From contig NW_001915135.1 in assembly GCF_000208925.1 (NCBI RefSeq), forward strand, positions 1-20,101: 20,101 nucleotides of DNA, in the 5' to 3' direction. Numbering within the stretch: position 1 is the stretch's first letter; the number at the start of each line of letters is the position of its first letter. Below are positions 8,152 to 16,098 of this stretch, in pieces. The notes under the pieces were generated by a model. That model saw only the letters and a list, made by a program, of their open reading frames with translations, did no database searches and was not told where the DNA came from. The position numbers and the translations under genes are program-made. The DNA comes from Entamoeba histolytica HM-1:IMSS. Its lineage: Eukaryota; Evosea; Mastigamoebida; Endamoebidae.

Positions 8152-8547
8152 ATGACACATTTATATTGTCAACGATATTTCACTATAACAAGAGAAAATG
8201 CAATCGCAGATTTTAAAACATATAAATGGATAATAAATTTACCATGGGAATTTATTACATCAGAAAATTATCCTAAAACAATAGAAGTAATGAATTTTGT
8301 ATATTTTAATTTGAATGGACAATTAGATATTGGAGTTAGTTGTCATGCGTCATTTAATTATGATTCACCAGAAAATGATCAAATGATATGTTTTTCAACA
8401 TATGGAAATATGACACCAAAACATTTCAATATTAATAAAAATATAACAAGAATAGAAATATGGTTTAAAGATTATAAAGGAAAGAGTATTTTCCCAGTTG
8501 GACTTTGGGATGAATATTTTATCTTAGAACTTAATTTACATTATTAA
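8152..8547 (+). CDS. hypothetical beta-rich protein, 131 aa, abutting the next ORF in frame
   Basis: The product is rich in aromatics and predicted beta strands with few long helices. The end (about 105-131) has alternating strands, ITRIEIWFKDYKG then FILELNLHY, of the kind seen in small jelly-roll or virion accessory proteins; that structural guess is weak. No catalytic motif is visible. The ATG at 8152 is the only reasonable start, because the next Met is 47 codons on. It ends in TAA at 8545-8547 and the next ORF begins with ATG at 8548 in the same frame, so the pair may be one longer gene broken by a stop, a readthrough product, or two separate genes. The start lies 20 bp from the divergent 7031-8131 gene. 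Confidence 0.65.
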   Translation: MTHLYCQRYFTITRENAIADFKTYKWIINLPWEFITSENYPKTIEVMNFVYFNLNGQLDIGVSCHASFNYDSPENDQMICFSTYGNMTPKHFNINKNITRIEIWFKDYKGKSIFPVGLWDEYFILELNLHY

Positions 8548-9435
8548 ATGGAAGCAATTGGTTCAAAATATTTAAATAAAAATAATATTTTAACAACACG
8601 TTATTTCAACAACAACAACACATTTTATCTTGATACAATTAAAACAACAGATGGAATAACAACAATTAATGTTAAGAATATAACAACAAATGAAGAAATA
8701 GATGAAATGAAAGAGAAAATGAAAGAAACAAATACATATATTAATGATATTCGAGATGATGTATCGCAATTATCAACATTAAATACAACAAATATGAATG
8801 AAATTAATAATTTAACAAATCAATTAATATCTTTATCATCTCTTGTTAATACTTCATTATATTCACCATTTTATTCTAATGAAGAAGCATTATTACAAAT
8901 GACATCATTAACATCTTATATTAACACAGAAATATCAAGAAATACAACAATTAAACAAGCAGATATAATTAACACAATTGGAATTAAAGATGCCAACAAT
9001 CATACATATACATTTCCTTTATCAACATTAATGTCATGGGGAACTGATTCATCAAAAACTTTTAAAAATACAAGTACTGATCATAAAATGTATATCTTTC
9101 AATTTATGTTTATGATAAATACTGATACGGATTCAACAAAGAAAACAAAAATTCACTTTAGAACTAACAGAATTGATTCAGGAAATTCATCTACTATTGA
9201 TAAATTATCTGATCGTGATAAATATTATAGTAATGGATATATGATATTCACTACTAGAGAGTATGTTAGTACTGTTGGAGTGTATATATTAAATTATACT
9301 GATGGAACACTTACATATAAAAATGCAGTAGATATAGTTCAATCATCACCAAATCAAAGTTTTATTTATTATATTGATTCAAAAACACCATTTGATGTTT
9401 GGAATGATGAAGAAATAAAGAAAGAAATGAATTAA
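8548..9435 (+). CDS. coiled-coil / fibre-like protein, 295 aa
   Basis: Three parts are visible. Residues 1-48 are polar and Asn/Thr-rich. Residues about 49-112 form a coiled coil (EEIDEMKEKMKETNTYINDI and further heptads to LISLSSLVN). Residues about 135-290 form a Ser/Thr/Tyr-rich, beta-strand-rich domain (FPLSTLMSWGTD, YIFQFMFMINTD, YMIFTTREYVSTVGVYILNY). A trimerising stalk with a C-terminal beta head is the typical plan of viral fibre or receptor-binding proteins, so that is the favoured guess; no sequence family is recognised. There is no signal peptide. The ATG touches the TAA of the preceding ORF, giving TAAATG at 8545-8550, and both ORFs share a frame. The gene ends with TAA followed by repeated TTTAA, a typical tail here. 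Confidence 0.65.
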   Translation: MEAIGSKYLNKNNILTTRYFNNNNTFYLDTIKTTDGITTINVKNITTNEEIDEMKEKMKETNTYINDIRDDVSQLSTLNTTNMNEINNLTNQLISLSSLVNTSLYSPFYSNEEALLQMTSLTSYINTEISRNTTIKQADIINTIGIKDANNHTYTFPLSTLMSWGTDSSKTFKNTSTDHKMYIFQFMFMINTDTDSTKKTKIHFRTNRIDSGNSSTIDKLSDRDKYYSNGYMIFTTREYVSTVGVYILNYTDGTLTYKNAVDIVQSSPNQSFIYYIDSKTPFDVWNDEEIKKEMN

Positions 9436-9537
9436 TTTAATTTAATTTTAACTGAGTTATTCTTCATTTTATGAATCTTTTATGAATTTATTATAAATTT
9501 TGACAATATATATAGAATAAATCCTCAATTTATATAC

Positions 9538-9546
9538 TATTTAAAC
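9538..9546 (+). promoter_or_regulatory. TATA-like box TATTTAAAC of the kinase-dUTPase gene
   Basis: TATTTAAAC lies 33 bp before the ATG at 9579, a distance expected for the Entamoeba core promoter element with its short 5' UTRs. The element is one base short of the full GTATTTAAAC consensus (C replaces the first G). Its position in a short gene-free gap supports use as a promoter. Confidence 0.6.
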
Positions 9547-9578
9547 TCATTACATCTGATTACTTTCATTCATATTTG

Positions 9579-10658
9579 ATGAACAAGAATAACAGAGCAA
9601 TTATTATAAGTGGAAGTATAGGAGTTGGAAAAACAACAACAATACAAGCATTAATTGAATATTTTAATAAAGAGAATGTAGGAATAATAGAAGAATATAT
9701 TGATTATTCACCTAGAATTGGAAAAATGTTAATATCAGATGTAGGGAATGGAATAGAAAGAAATTACACATTACAAAAATTTATTCTTCAATGTTATGAA
9801 GAACAATTAAAAAATAATAAAAATAAAAAAGTAATAATTATTGAACGACATCCTCGTGAAGCAATTGAAGTATTTTGTGAAATAGATAAAATAATGACAG
9901 AAAAAGAAAGAGAAGAAATTACGAATAAAATATATTTAATAGAAAAAGAATATCAATTAGAATATAACAAATTTAATACATATTGTATTTCAACTGATTA
10001 TGCAACTCCAAATGTTATAGCAAGAAATATCTTTACAGAATGGGTAAAAAGAGAAAATATAGAAAATGAAACATTTCATGTATTTTTATATGCTAATGAA
10101 GAAAATCAAAAGAAAAGAATTATAAAAAGAAATAGAGGAGTTATTTCAGAAATGAATTTTTATTATGTTAATCAAATTAATACTCTTTATAAACATTATT
10201 TAAATGAACATTTTACTTCTAAAGAAAATAATGAAGAAACATTATTTATTAAAAAATTACATAAAGATGCAATTATTCCTACAAGAGGAACAGAACAATC
10301 AGTAGGTTTTGATTTATATAGCATTGATGATAATATTATTTATCCACATGATAGATGTTTAATTTCTACAGGAATTGCTGTACAAATTCCACATTTCTGT
10401 TATGGTAGAGTTGCACCACGTTCATCATTAGCAATTAAATATGGAATTGATATTGGAGGAGGAGTTATTGATGAAGATTATAGAGGAGAAATAAAAGTAA
10501 TAGTATTTAATCATTCAAATACTATATATAGATGCAAGAAAGGAGATAGAGTTGCACAACTTATTATTGAAAAAATAAAACAATGTAAAATTGAAGAAGT
10601 GAAAGAAATAAGTGAAACAATAAGAGGAGAGAAAGGATTTGGATCAACAGGTAAATGA
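9579..10658 (+). CDS. fusion: deoxynucleoside kinase-like domain + trimeric dUTPase
   Basis: A two-domain, 359-aa protein. Residues 1-212 form a P-loop nucleoside/nucleotide kinase-like domain with Walker A SGSIGVGKTT (11-20), an early acidic loop (GIIEEY, 35-40) and IIIERHP (86-92), which corresponds to the ERS-type motif of deoxynucleoside kinases. Residues about 223-359 form a complete dUTPase with all five motifs: VGFDLYS (242-248), GRVAPRSSLA (276-285), the GGGVIDEDYRG block (293-303) with the catalytic Asp region, GDRVAQLII (322-330) and RGEKGFGSTG (349-358). dUTPase hydrolyses dUTP to dUMP and PPi; a linked kinase could convert thymidine or deoxyuridine to the monophosphate. A preceding TTG is in frame but ATG 9579 fits the TATA-like box 33 bp upstream. 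Such genes are common in large DNA viruses. The kinase substrate cannot be told from sequence. Confidence 0.85.
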   Translation: MNKNNRAIIISGSIGVGKTTTIQALIEYFNKENVGIIEEYIDYSPRIGKMLISDVGNGIERNYTLQKFILQCYEEQLKNNKNKKVIIIERHPREAIEVFCEIDKIMTEKEREEITNKIYLIEKEYQLEYNKFNTYCISTDYATPNVIARNIFTEWVKRENIENETFHVFLYANEENQKKRIIKRNRGVISEMNFYYVNQINTLYKHYLNEHFTSKENNEETLFIKKLHKDAIIPTRGTEQSVGFDLYSIDDNIIYPHDRCLISTGIAVQIPHFCYGRVAPRSSLAIKYGIDIGGGVIDEDYRGEIKVIVFNHSNTIYRCKKGDRVAQLIIEKIKQCKIEEVKEISETIRGEKGFGSTGK

Positions 10659-10697
10659 ATAATTTTTGATCTTTTTAATTTCATTTAAAAATACAGT

Positions 10698-11366
10698 ATG
10701 GAAAATAAAATAATCATTAGTGGAGGAATTGGGACAGGTAAAACAACAATAATAAAAGCATTAGCAAAATACTTTAATCCAGATGAAGTAGGAATAATAG
10801 AAGAACATGTCCGATGGGATGAAATAAATAAAGTACTACAAACAACAAGTAAAGAAAATTCAAATAAAAAGAAACATCTCATTGAAATACTTAAAGAATA
10901 TTTAAATGATTATGAAGAACAAATAGAAAAGAAACAAAATAAAAGAATACTCCTTATTGAAAGACAACCAATTGAATTAATTGATACATTCTGGGATCCA
11001 GAAGAAACAGATGATTTATTAAATACTCAAGAAATCAAAATATTAAAAGAACAAGCAAATAAAATAATTACTAAATATATAATAAAATATGAAGAAGAAG
11101 AAGAAAAAATAGAAGGAATAATGAGAACAAATGAATTATTAACACCAAAAGCATTAGCATCAGAACTATTTTCTAAATGGGTAACAAGAAACTCTCGTTT
11201 ATCACGTTCATCAATTTATCTAATTTTTCTTGGTGTTAATGATAAAATAATAACTAAAAGAATGAGCACTCATCCATTAAAACCAGAGATACGGTATGAT
11301 ATGAATAATTTATATCTTGAAACATATTCTGCTAATTATCTAAAATATTATAAAGAATTGAATTAA
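10698..11366 (+). CDS. deoxynucleoside kinase-like protein, paralogue of the preceding N-domain
   Basis: 222 aa. Walker A SGGIGTGKTT (8-17), the loop VGIIEEH (31-37) and LIERQP (86-91) align in order and spacing with SGSIGVGKTT, VGIIEEY and IIERHP of the upstream fusion, so the two kinase domains are tandem paralogues. This copy has no dUTPase domain. A Glu-rich helix (near 130-142) replaces part of the central region. The C-terminal half keeps the helix pattern ALASELFSKW, matching VIARNIFTEW in the neighbour. The ATG follows 39 bp after the upstream stop; a CATTTAAAA tract (10683-10691) could act as a weak TATA. Its stop is 8 bp from the stop of the convergent capsid-like ORF, and the shared AATTTTAATTTTAA tract gives end signals to both. 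Substrate is unknown; divergence may mean altered function. Confidence 0.7.
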   Translation: MENKIIISGGIGTGKTTIIKALAKYFNPDEVGIIEEHVRWDEINKVLQTTSKENSNKKKHLIEILKEYLNDYEEQIEKKQNKRILLIERQPIELIDTFWDPEETDDLLNTQEIKILKEQANKIITKYIIKYEEEEEKIEGIMRTNELLTPKALASELFSKWVTRNSRLSRSSIYLIFLGVNDKIITKRMSTHPLKPEIRYDMNNLYLETYSANYLKYYKELN

Positions 11367-11374
11367 TTTTAATT

Positions 11375-12973
11375 TTAATCTGTTCCTGTTTTTTCTTTAA
11401 CAAAATATTTGTTATTACAAATATATTCACATCCTCCTTGAACAGTACATCTCCAGAAACAATCTTGACATACAAGCATAATTGGACATCTATCATTTAT
11501 ATCTTCTGTCCATGGATTTTTCAAATAGGGATGAAGTTGTTTAAATGGTAATACTATCACGGCTTCTGTATTTAATATTTTATATAACAAACAATAGTAC
11601 TGATATGGATCGTTTTTAATAAGATTGAAAAATAATAATGGAGATAAGAAGTATCTTAAAAACAATTTTATCTCTAGATAAAAAGAAATCAAATATTTGT
11701 TCTTAATTTGTTTAAATTTGGTATAAAAGGTTAATTCAAATCGTCCAATTCCACTTATTATAGGAGTGGTGTATAATGAATATCCGTTCCATAATGTGGA
11801 ATTACCTTGTGGTGGACTAGCTTTAGCAATTGTTAATTTATCTGATACTTCTATTCCATTAGCTGTAAAGAAATATCCAAATAGAATAGGATCAAAATAT
11901 GCAACATCTTGTATAGAATAAGAATACTTTTGTTTATTAGTAGGATTTGAGACTGGATAAGTCTTCTTGGTTCCATTCATTTTAATATATCTCATTAACT
12001 TCCTTTTAGATATCTGTTGGTCTAATTTATCTGTAATTGTTATTCCAGTCTGTGTTGAATCTTGATTATTAGTTATCTCATCTACCTTATCTTCTAAATA
12101 AGGCTTAACATAGAATTTGAATGGCTTTGTCATATCATACACTTTATAAGTCTTAGGCTTATTAGGTCCATAATCAAAATTCTTTAATTTATATCTAGTA
12201 TCTTTACAAACATTACTTTCTACAACACTTTCTGGATCAGTTGGTAATTCCATTGAATAATAATTATCTTTTTCAAATAACACATGCATATTAAATGTTA
12301 CTTGTGGATAATATGGTAATCCAGTAGCATCTTTATCATAATCAAATGCATTTAAACGTTGTACAGGATCTATAACAAGACTAATAGTACTTGGACCCGT
12401 TCCAGCAACTTGACTTGAATTAGTAGCAACACTTTTAGGCATATAAGGTAAAGCAACACTCGTTTTAACCTTTGGTATCCATTTAACCTTTACTCCACTA
12501 AACTTCCAATAATCATACATATCACAATAAGAATCCCATAGATTTCCCATTACATTATGATCTAAATATGGATTCCATGCTACAAAAGTAGGTGGTGATA
12601 ATGCTATTTGCTCTGTTCTTAAAATACTATTAGCAGTATCTACAGACTGCACAGTCATAAATTTCTGTCCAATCATTCTAAAATCTAATTCAGCTTCTTG
12701 AACAGGTACAGCAATTCCATTATTAGAAGGATAAGCAGCCATAGTCAATATTTGTGGTAAACTATCTCTTACAGGAATAGTAATAAACTCTACTATTGAG
12801 CAAACAAGCTTACTCTTCAATTTAACAGTATTTGGTTGTGATAACAACCGGCGTCGTCTATAATATCTTCTTCTTTTTCTATATACACGTCGTTTATATA
12901 CACGCCTACCACGACGAACAGTAGGTCTTTTAGAAGTCTTTCTTCTTGTTGTTCTCTTCTTTAAACGAGCCAT
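11375..12973 (-). CDS. CRESS-DNA virus capsid-like protein with C-terminal extension
   Basis: 532 aa. Residues 1-44 are an Arg/Lys/Tyr-rich arm (RRGRRVYKRRVYRKRRRYYR within it), the hallmark of circovirus-type capsids that bind ssDNA and carry nuclear import signals. Residues about 50-424 look like one large jelly-roll: strands such as KLVCSIVEFITIPV, the block WDSYCDMYDYWKFSGVKVKW (146-165), which matches the 'YDxYxxxxVxVxxxP' strand of such capsids, and a final strand GRFELTFYTKFKQ (410-422). That is where related capsids usually end. Residues 425-532 are an unusual extension: a hydrophobic stretch, then six Cys in about 25 residues. The frame is open throughout, although the adjacent Rep is broken. 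GTATTTAAAC (12996-13005) lies 22 bp upstream. The pair Rep then Cap on one strand fits an integrated CRESS virus of the kind found in Entamoeba. Confidence 0.75.
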   Translation of the reverse strand: MARLKKRTTRRKTSKRPTVRRGRRVYKRRVYRKRRRYYRRRRLLSQPNTVKLKSKLVCSIVEFITIPVRDSLPQILTMAAYPSNNGIAVPVQEAELDFRMIGQKFMTVQSVDTANSILRTEQIALSPPTFVAWNPYLDHNVMGNLWDSYCDMYDYWKFSGVKVKWIPKVKTSVALPYMPKSVATNSSQVAGTGPSTISLVIDPVQRLNAFDYDKDATGLPYYPQVTFNMHVLFEKDNYYSMELPTDPESVVESNVCKDTRYKLKNFDYGPNKPKTYKVYDMTKPFKFYVKPYLEDKVDEITNNQDSTQTGITITDKLDQQISKRKLMRYIKMNGTKKTYPVSNPTNKQKYSYSIQDVAYFDPILFGYFFTANGIEVSDKLTIAKASPPQGNSTLWNGYSLYTTPIISGIGRFELTFYTKFKQIKNKYLISFYLEIKLFLRYFLSPLLFFNLIKNDPYQYYCLLYKILNTEAVIVLPFKQLHPYLKNPWTEDINDRCPIMLVCQDCFWRCTVQGGCEYICNNKYFVKEKTGTD

Positions 12974-12995
12974 ATGAGAATTATTAGAAAATGAG

Positions 12996-13005
12996 GTTTA
13001 AATAC
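12996..13005 (-). promoter_or_regulatory. GTATTTAAAC core promoter of the capsid-like gene
   Basis: On the minus strand this reads GTATTTAAAC, a perfect match to the Entamoeba TATA-like consensus GTATTTAAA(G/C). It ends 22 bp before the ATG at 12973. The whole Rep-Cap gap is 137 bp. A host-type promoter on a viral capsid gene is noteworthy: a virus replicating in this host would be expected to carry one. Confidence 0.65.
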
Positions 13006-13110
13006 GTGGTGAATCATCACACTCTATGAGTTTTAAATGAAAAATAAATGAATTATTCATAAAATAAAAATAGAAACTAAAAGAAATAGAAAAAGAATTA
13101 GTTAATTAAA

Positions 13111-14004
13111 CTAGTCAAGAGTCACACTCTTCCAAGTGAAGGAGAGAGAATCTTCTTCAGACATCATCTCCCACTCATCAAACCTTCTGGCAATAGCAGC
13201 ACCATCAGGTCCTTCAAAGCACTCAGCCAAGGAATAATTAGAGGTTACAATAAATTGAAACCTTGGCTCTAATCTGACAGAACCCCCTTTTATTTCAGCT
13301 CTAAAAGGGTATCTGTCAGCCCAAAGCTTAATATGATGGACGAGGAGTTTACAGACTTGAGGGTCCAAGTCTTCAATAAGGACTATCTCCTCTCCATCAT
13401 AATTATCCCACCATTTGTTGGAAAGTTTCTCATAAATTCTATAACCTCTAGACTTTGCATACTCTCTGACAAGACGAGACTTTCCCGTGGCAGATGGACC
13501 ATATATCCAGGCATTTTTTGAAGATAGTTCACCGTCATAAACAAAATCAGTCTTTGGAATAAATCTTTGGAAAAATCGTTCATATCTACAATACATCAAG
13601 CACGCTCTATCAATAGTTCCATTTTTAGCTTCTTGGACCATCTGTTTGAAGGTGTCACCAATACCGGTATGAGGAGCAGTGCCATCCTCATAAATAATGT
13701 TTCCTTCTTTAATTACATATTCCCGGGCTTGCTGAAAAGTGCCTCGAACAATTTGAATATTAGCTCTCGGGAAAATTCTTTTAATGGTAGATCAACGTTT
13801 GGCTGCATTAAACAACACTAAGCAGTGGATATGAGGAGTACCGGTAGTTGGAGCAATTTCTTGGGCAATAATGATATATTTATAATCCAAAGCCTTAAGC
13901 GAATATATTTCATTACTATTTGGGTTATTTATAGTAATAAAATATCTTCTGGCTTGGGTAGCAGCATTAGCAACAGGATCAGCAACAAGTGCGACACGCG
14001 ACAT
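13111..14004 (-). pseudogene. rep: CRESS-DNA virus replication initiator (Rep), interrupted by one stop codon
   Basis: 297 codons, usual size for a Rep. The N-terminal HUH endonuclease has motif I FITINNP (22-28), motif II PHIHCLV (57-63) and motif III YVIK (96-99) with the nicking Tyr. The C-terminal SF3 helicase has Walker A GPSATGKS (169-176), Walker B IVLIEDLD (207-214), motif C IVTSNYS (252-258) and an arginine finger RRF (273-275). All key motifs are present. A single in-frame TGA at codon 71 (13792-13794) separates motif II from motif III; the same frame continues on both sides without a shift, and no intron signals are evident. TGG is the Trp codon elsewhere in the window, so recoding is unlikely. 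The copy is probably a young endogenous viral element, unless the stop is a sequencing error. It is upstream of the capsid-like gene on the same strand. Higher GC than the flanks. Confidence 0.85.
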
Positions 14005-14248
14005 GTGGATTGGTAATATATTCTAATAAAACAGAATAAACAAATAAATAACAAGAAACAAAGAAATAACAAGATAGAAGTGACATTAAGAAATAAAAAG
14101 AAATGATAAATAACAAATAAATGAATATAAATGAATGAATAGAAAGAATGAAATGAATAAATTAAAAAGAAAAATAAGAACTTAATAATAAATATGAGAT
14201 GTAATAAAATAACAAAATAATAAAAAGAAAAACTTAAAAATAACAAAA

Positions 14249-14802
14249 ATGGGAATAACACAATCAACACCAAATAACAAATCAAATGACAAAATAAAAG
14301 AAATAATCAAACAAATAGAAGAATTGACAGAAAAAAGAATAAACAATATACTATTTGATTCAGATAAAGATAATTGGAATAAAAATACATCAGTATTTAA
14401 ATAAAGAATAAAGAACATATAATAATTATTATTGAAGATTCAAAAGGAAATCAATTTGGAGGATATGTTAATTCTAAAATTGATAAAGATGAAAGTTATA
14501 TAAAAGATTCAAAATCATTTTTATTTTCATCAGAATCAAATGGAAGAATTGAAGGAATGAAGAAATTTAATATCGAACAACAACAACGTGCATTTTATTT
14601 ATATAATCAATCAGATGATTGTTTATTTGAATTTGGATATGGATATAGAGGTGATATTTGTGTTTATAAAGAAAATGATAAAACAAAATCATGGTGTTAT
14701 CAAAATTCATTTAAATATAAAGGAATTGAAAATGCACTTTGTGGAAAACAATATCCATATCGTTTCACACCAAAACGAATCATAGTAATTGAAATGAAAT
14801 GA
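14249..14802 (+). pseudogene. TLDc-domain protein, frameshifted
   Basis: Two frames give one TLDc-family protein of about 184 codons. The first (ATG 14249 to TAA 14402-14404, 51 aa) has a helical, charged N-terminus and ends in DNWNKNTSVFK. The second, reading from 14401, has EHIIIIIEDSKGNQFGGYVN, then FLFSSESNGR, then RAFYLYNQSDDCLFEFGYGY and a C-terminal strand RFTPKRIIVIEMK to TGA 14800-14802. FGGY after a run of Ile/Val strand residues, the SFLFS strand and the final 'I-x-V-x-E' strand are characteristic of TLDc domains, which are numerous in Entamoeba. One missing base in the A-run at 14399-14401 explains the frame change, so it is a recent pseudogene or a sequencing error. An internal ATG at 14557 leaves only the last 81 residues and is not a sensible start. 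It is the likely host flank of the Rep insertion. Confidence 0.7.
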
Positions 14803-16098
14803 TTCAATCTTGATTAATTGAAAATGAAATAAAAAAGAATAAAAATAAATCAATGAAGAATATGAACAGCCATTTCATTCATCTTCTAATGAATGAAATG
14901 TTAAAATAAAAATAGACATAATTCAATGTTGATTTCTTTTATTTCATTTGAAATATTCACACTTAATGAGGGTGTTTTTTTTAATTAATAATAAAATAAA
15001 TAAGAATGAAAGAGAAATAAGATAAAATGAATAAACAATTTATTTGTATTATTTCATTGAATTAATTCATTATGAATAAAATGAATAAGAATAATAGAAA
15101 TAAGAATGAAATAAGAAAGAAAGAAATGATAAAATACATCAACATATCCACGTTATTATTTCTTATTCTTTATTCATTCTTATTTTCTATTTAAACAATA
15201 ATAATCAAAACATAATAAGAAATATAAATAAGAATAACACAACATAAAATAAAGAATAATAATAATAAAATATACAACAAACATGAATAAACAAGAAATG
15301 ACAAATGATAAAAGAAGAACTAAATAAAATAACAAAAAGAATAAAGAAAATAGAATGAAATGGAAATAAATAGAAGAAATGAGTGATGATTAGAAAATAG
15401 GAAATGACAAAAAGAAGAAATGAATGATGATTATAAAAGATAAAAATAAAATAATAAATATAAAATCAAAACTAAAATAACATAATAATATAATAACAAT
15501 ATCATTGTTTTTATCTTATTTTATTCTTATTTTATTTATCTTCTTTCATTATTTTTATTCTTCTATTTTATTAAATGAAAATTAATGAGAAATGAATGAA
15601 TATCAGAAACAACACACAAACATTAATACAAAATCAAATAATGAAAAATCAAATAATAATTGAATATGATGAAGTAATTTAATAAGAAATATAATAAATA
15701 ATAATAGAAAGAATGAAATAAAATAATATGAAAGAATAATGAGAAAAGAAAAAGAAATAAATGATGATATCAATAATAAATGAAAATATAAATAATAATA
15801 TAATGATAATGAAATATTCATTCATAAAATAAGAAATAAAGAAATGATAATTCAATGAGAATAATTAAAATAATGAAAGTTAAAAAGAAATCAATTCAAT
15901 TTAAATAAAAGAATAAAGAATAGAAAACCAACATTCTCATTAATTCAAAACTAAATAATAAAAGAAGAATAAACAATACTAAAGTATAAAGAAATGATTA
16001 TTCTCACATGAATAAAGAGTAATAGAAAATAAAAAAAAACACTATTTGTTTATCTTCATTTTTATTATTGATTGTTGTATTTTATTATTTATTTGTTT
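14803..16098. other. AT-rich intergenic stretch, no gene seen
   Basis: The plus strand is dominated by A with GAA/AATGAA runs; the only long frames are hydrophobic ORFs on the complement. Before about 15187 short T-rich blocks occur, and the strand bias changes to A-rich at a TATTTAAAC box (15188-15196). Some of the A-rich part after 15200 may be the eroded 5' region of the LINE that becomes recognisable at 16099, but I cannot identify any protein motif in it. No RNA gene is visible. Confidence 0.5.
15188..15196 (+). promoter_or_regulatory. TATTTAAAC box at a base-composition switch
   Basis: The box marks a sharp change from T-rich to A-rich on the plus strand. No convincing ORF follows (short ATGs only), so this may be a promoter fossil, for example of the LINE downstream. 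Called only on motif and position. Confidence 0.25.

Noticed and set aside
4821..11366. Ordinary Polinton/Maverick element
   Set aside because: No protein-primed polymerase B, integrase, cysteine protease or double-jelly-roll capsid was seen among the ORFs, although an A32-like ATPase is present.
13792..13794. TGA read as Trp (alternative genetic code)
   Set aside because: Trp is encoded by TGG in the capsid-like and other genes of the window, and the endonuclease and helicase regions of Rep also use TGG; TGA also ends the dUTPase fusion and TLDc frames.
13333..14016. Plus-strand and alternate minus-strand ORFs inside the Rep region
   Set aside because: They overlap the Rep frame, which carries all expected motifs, and have no motif of their own.
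14013..14021. ATATATTAC on the minus strand, similar to the CRESS origin nonanucleotide
   Set aside because: No stem encloses it; the nearby TATTCT/AGAATA hairpin (14019-14038) only overlaps its edge, and the match to the NANTATTAC pattern misses one fixed base.
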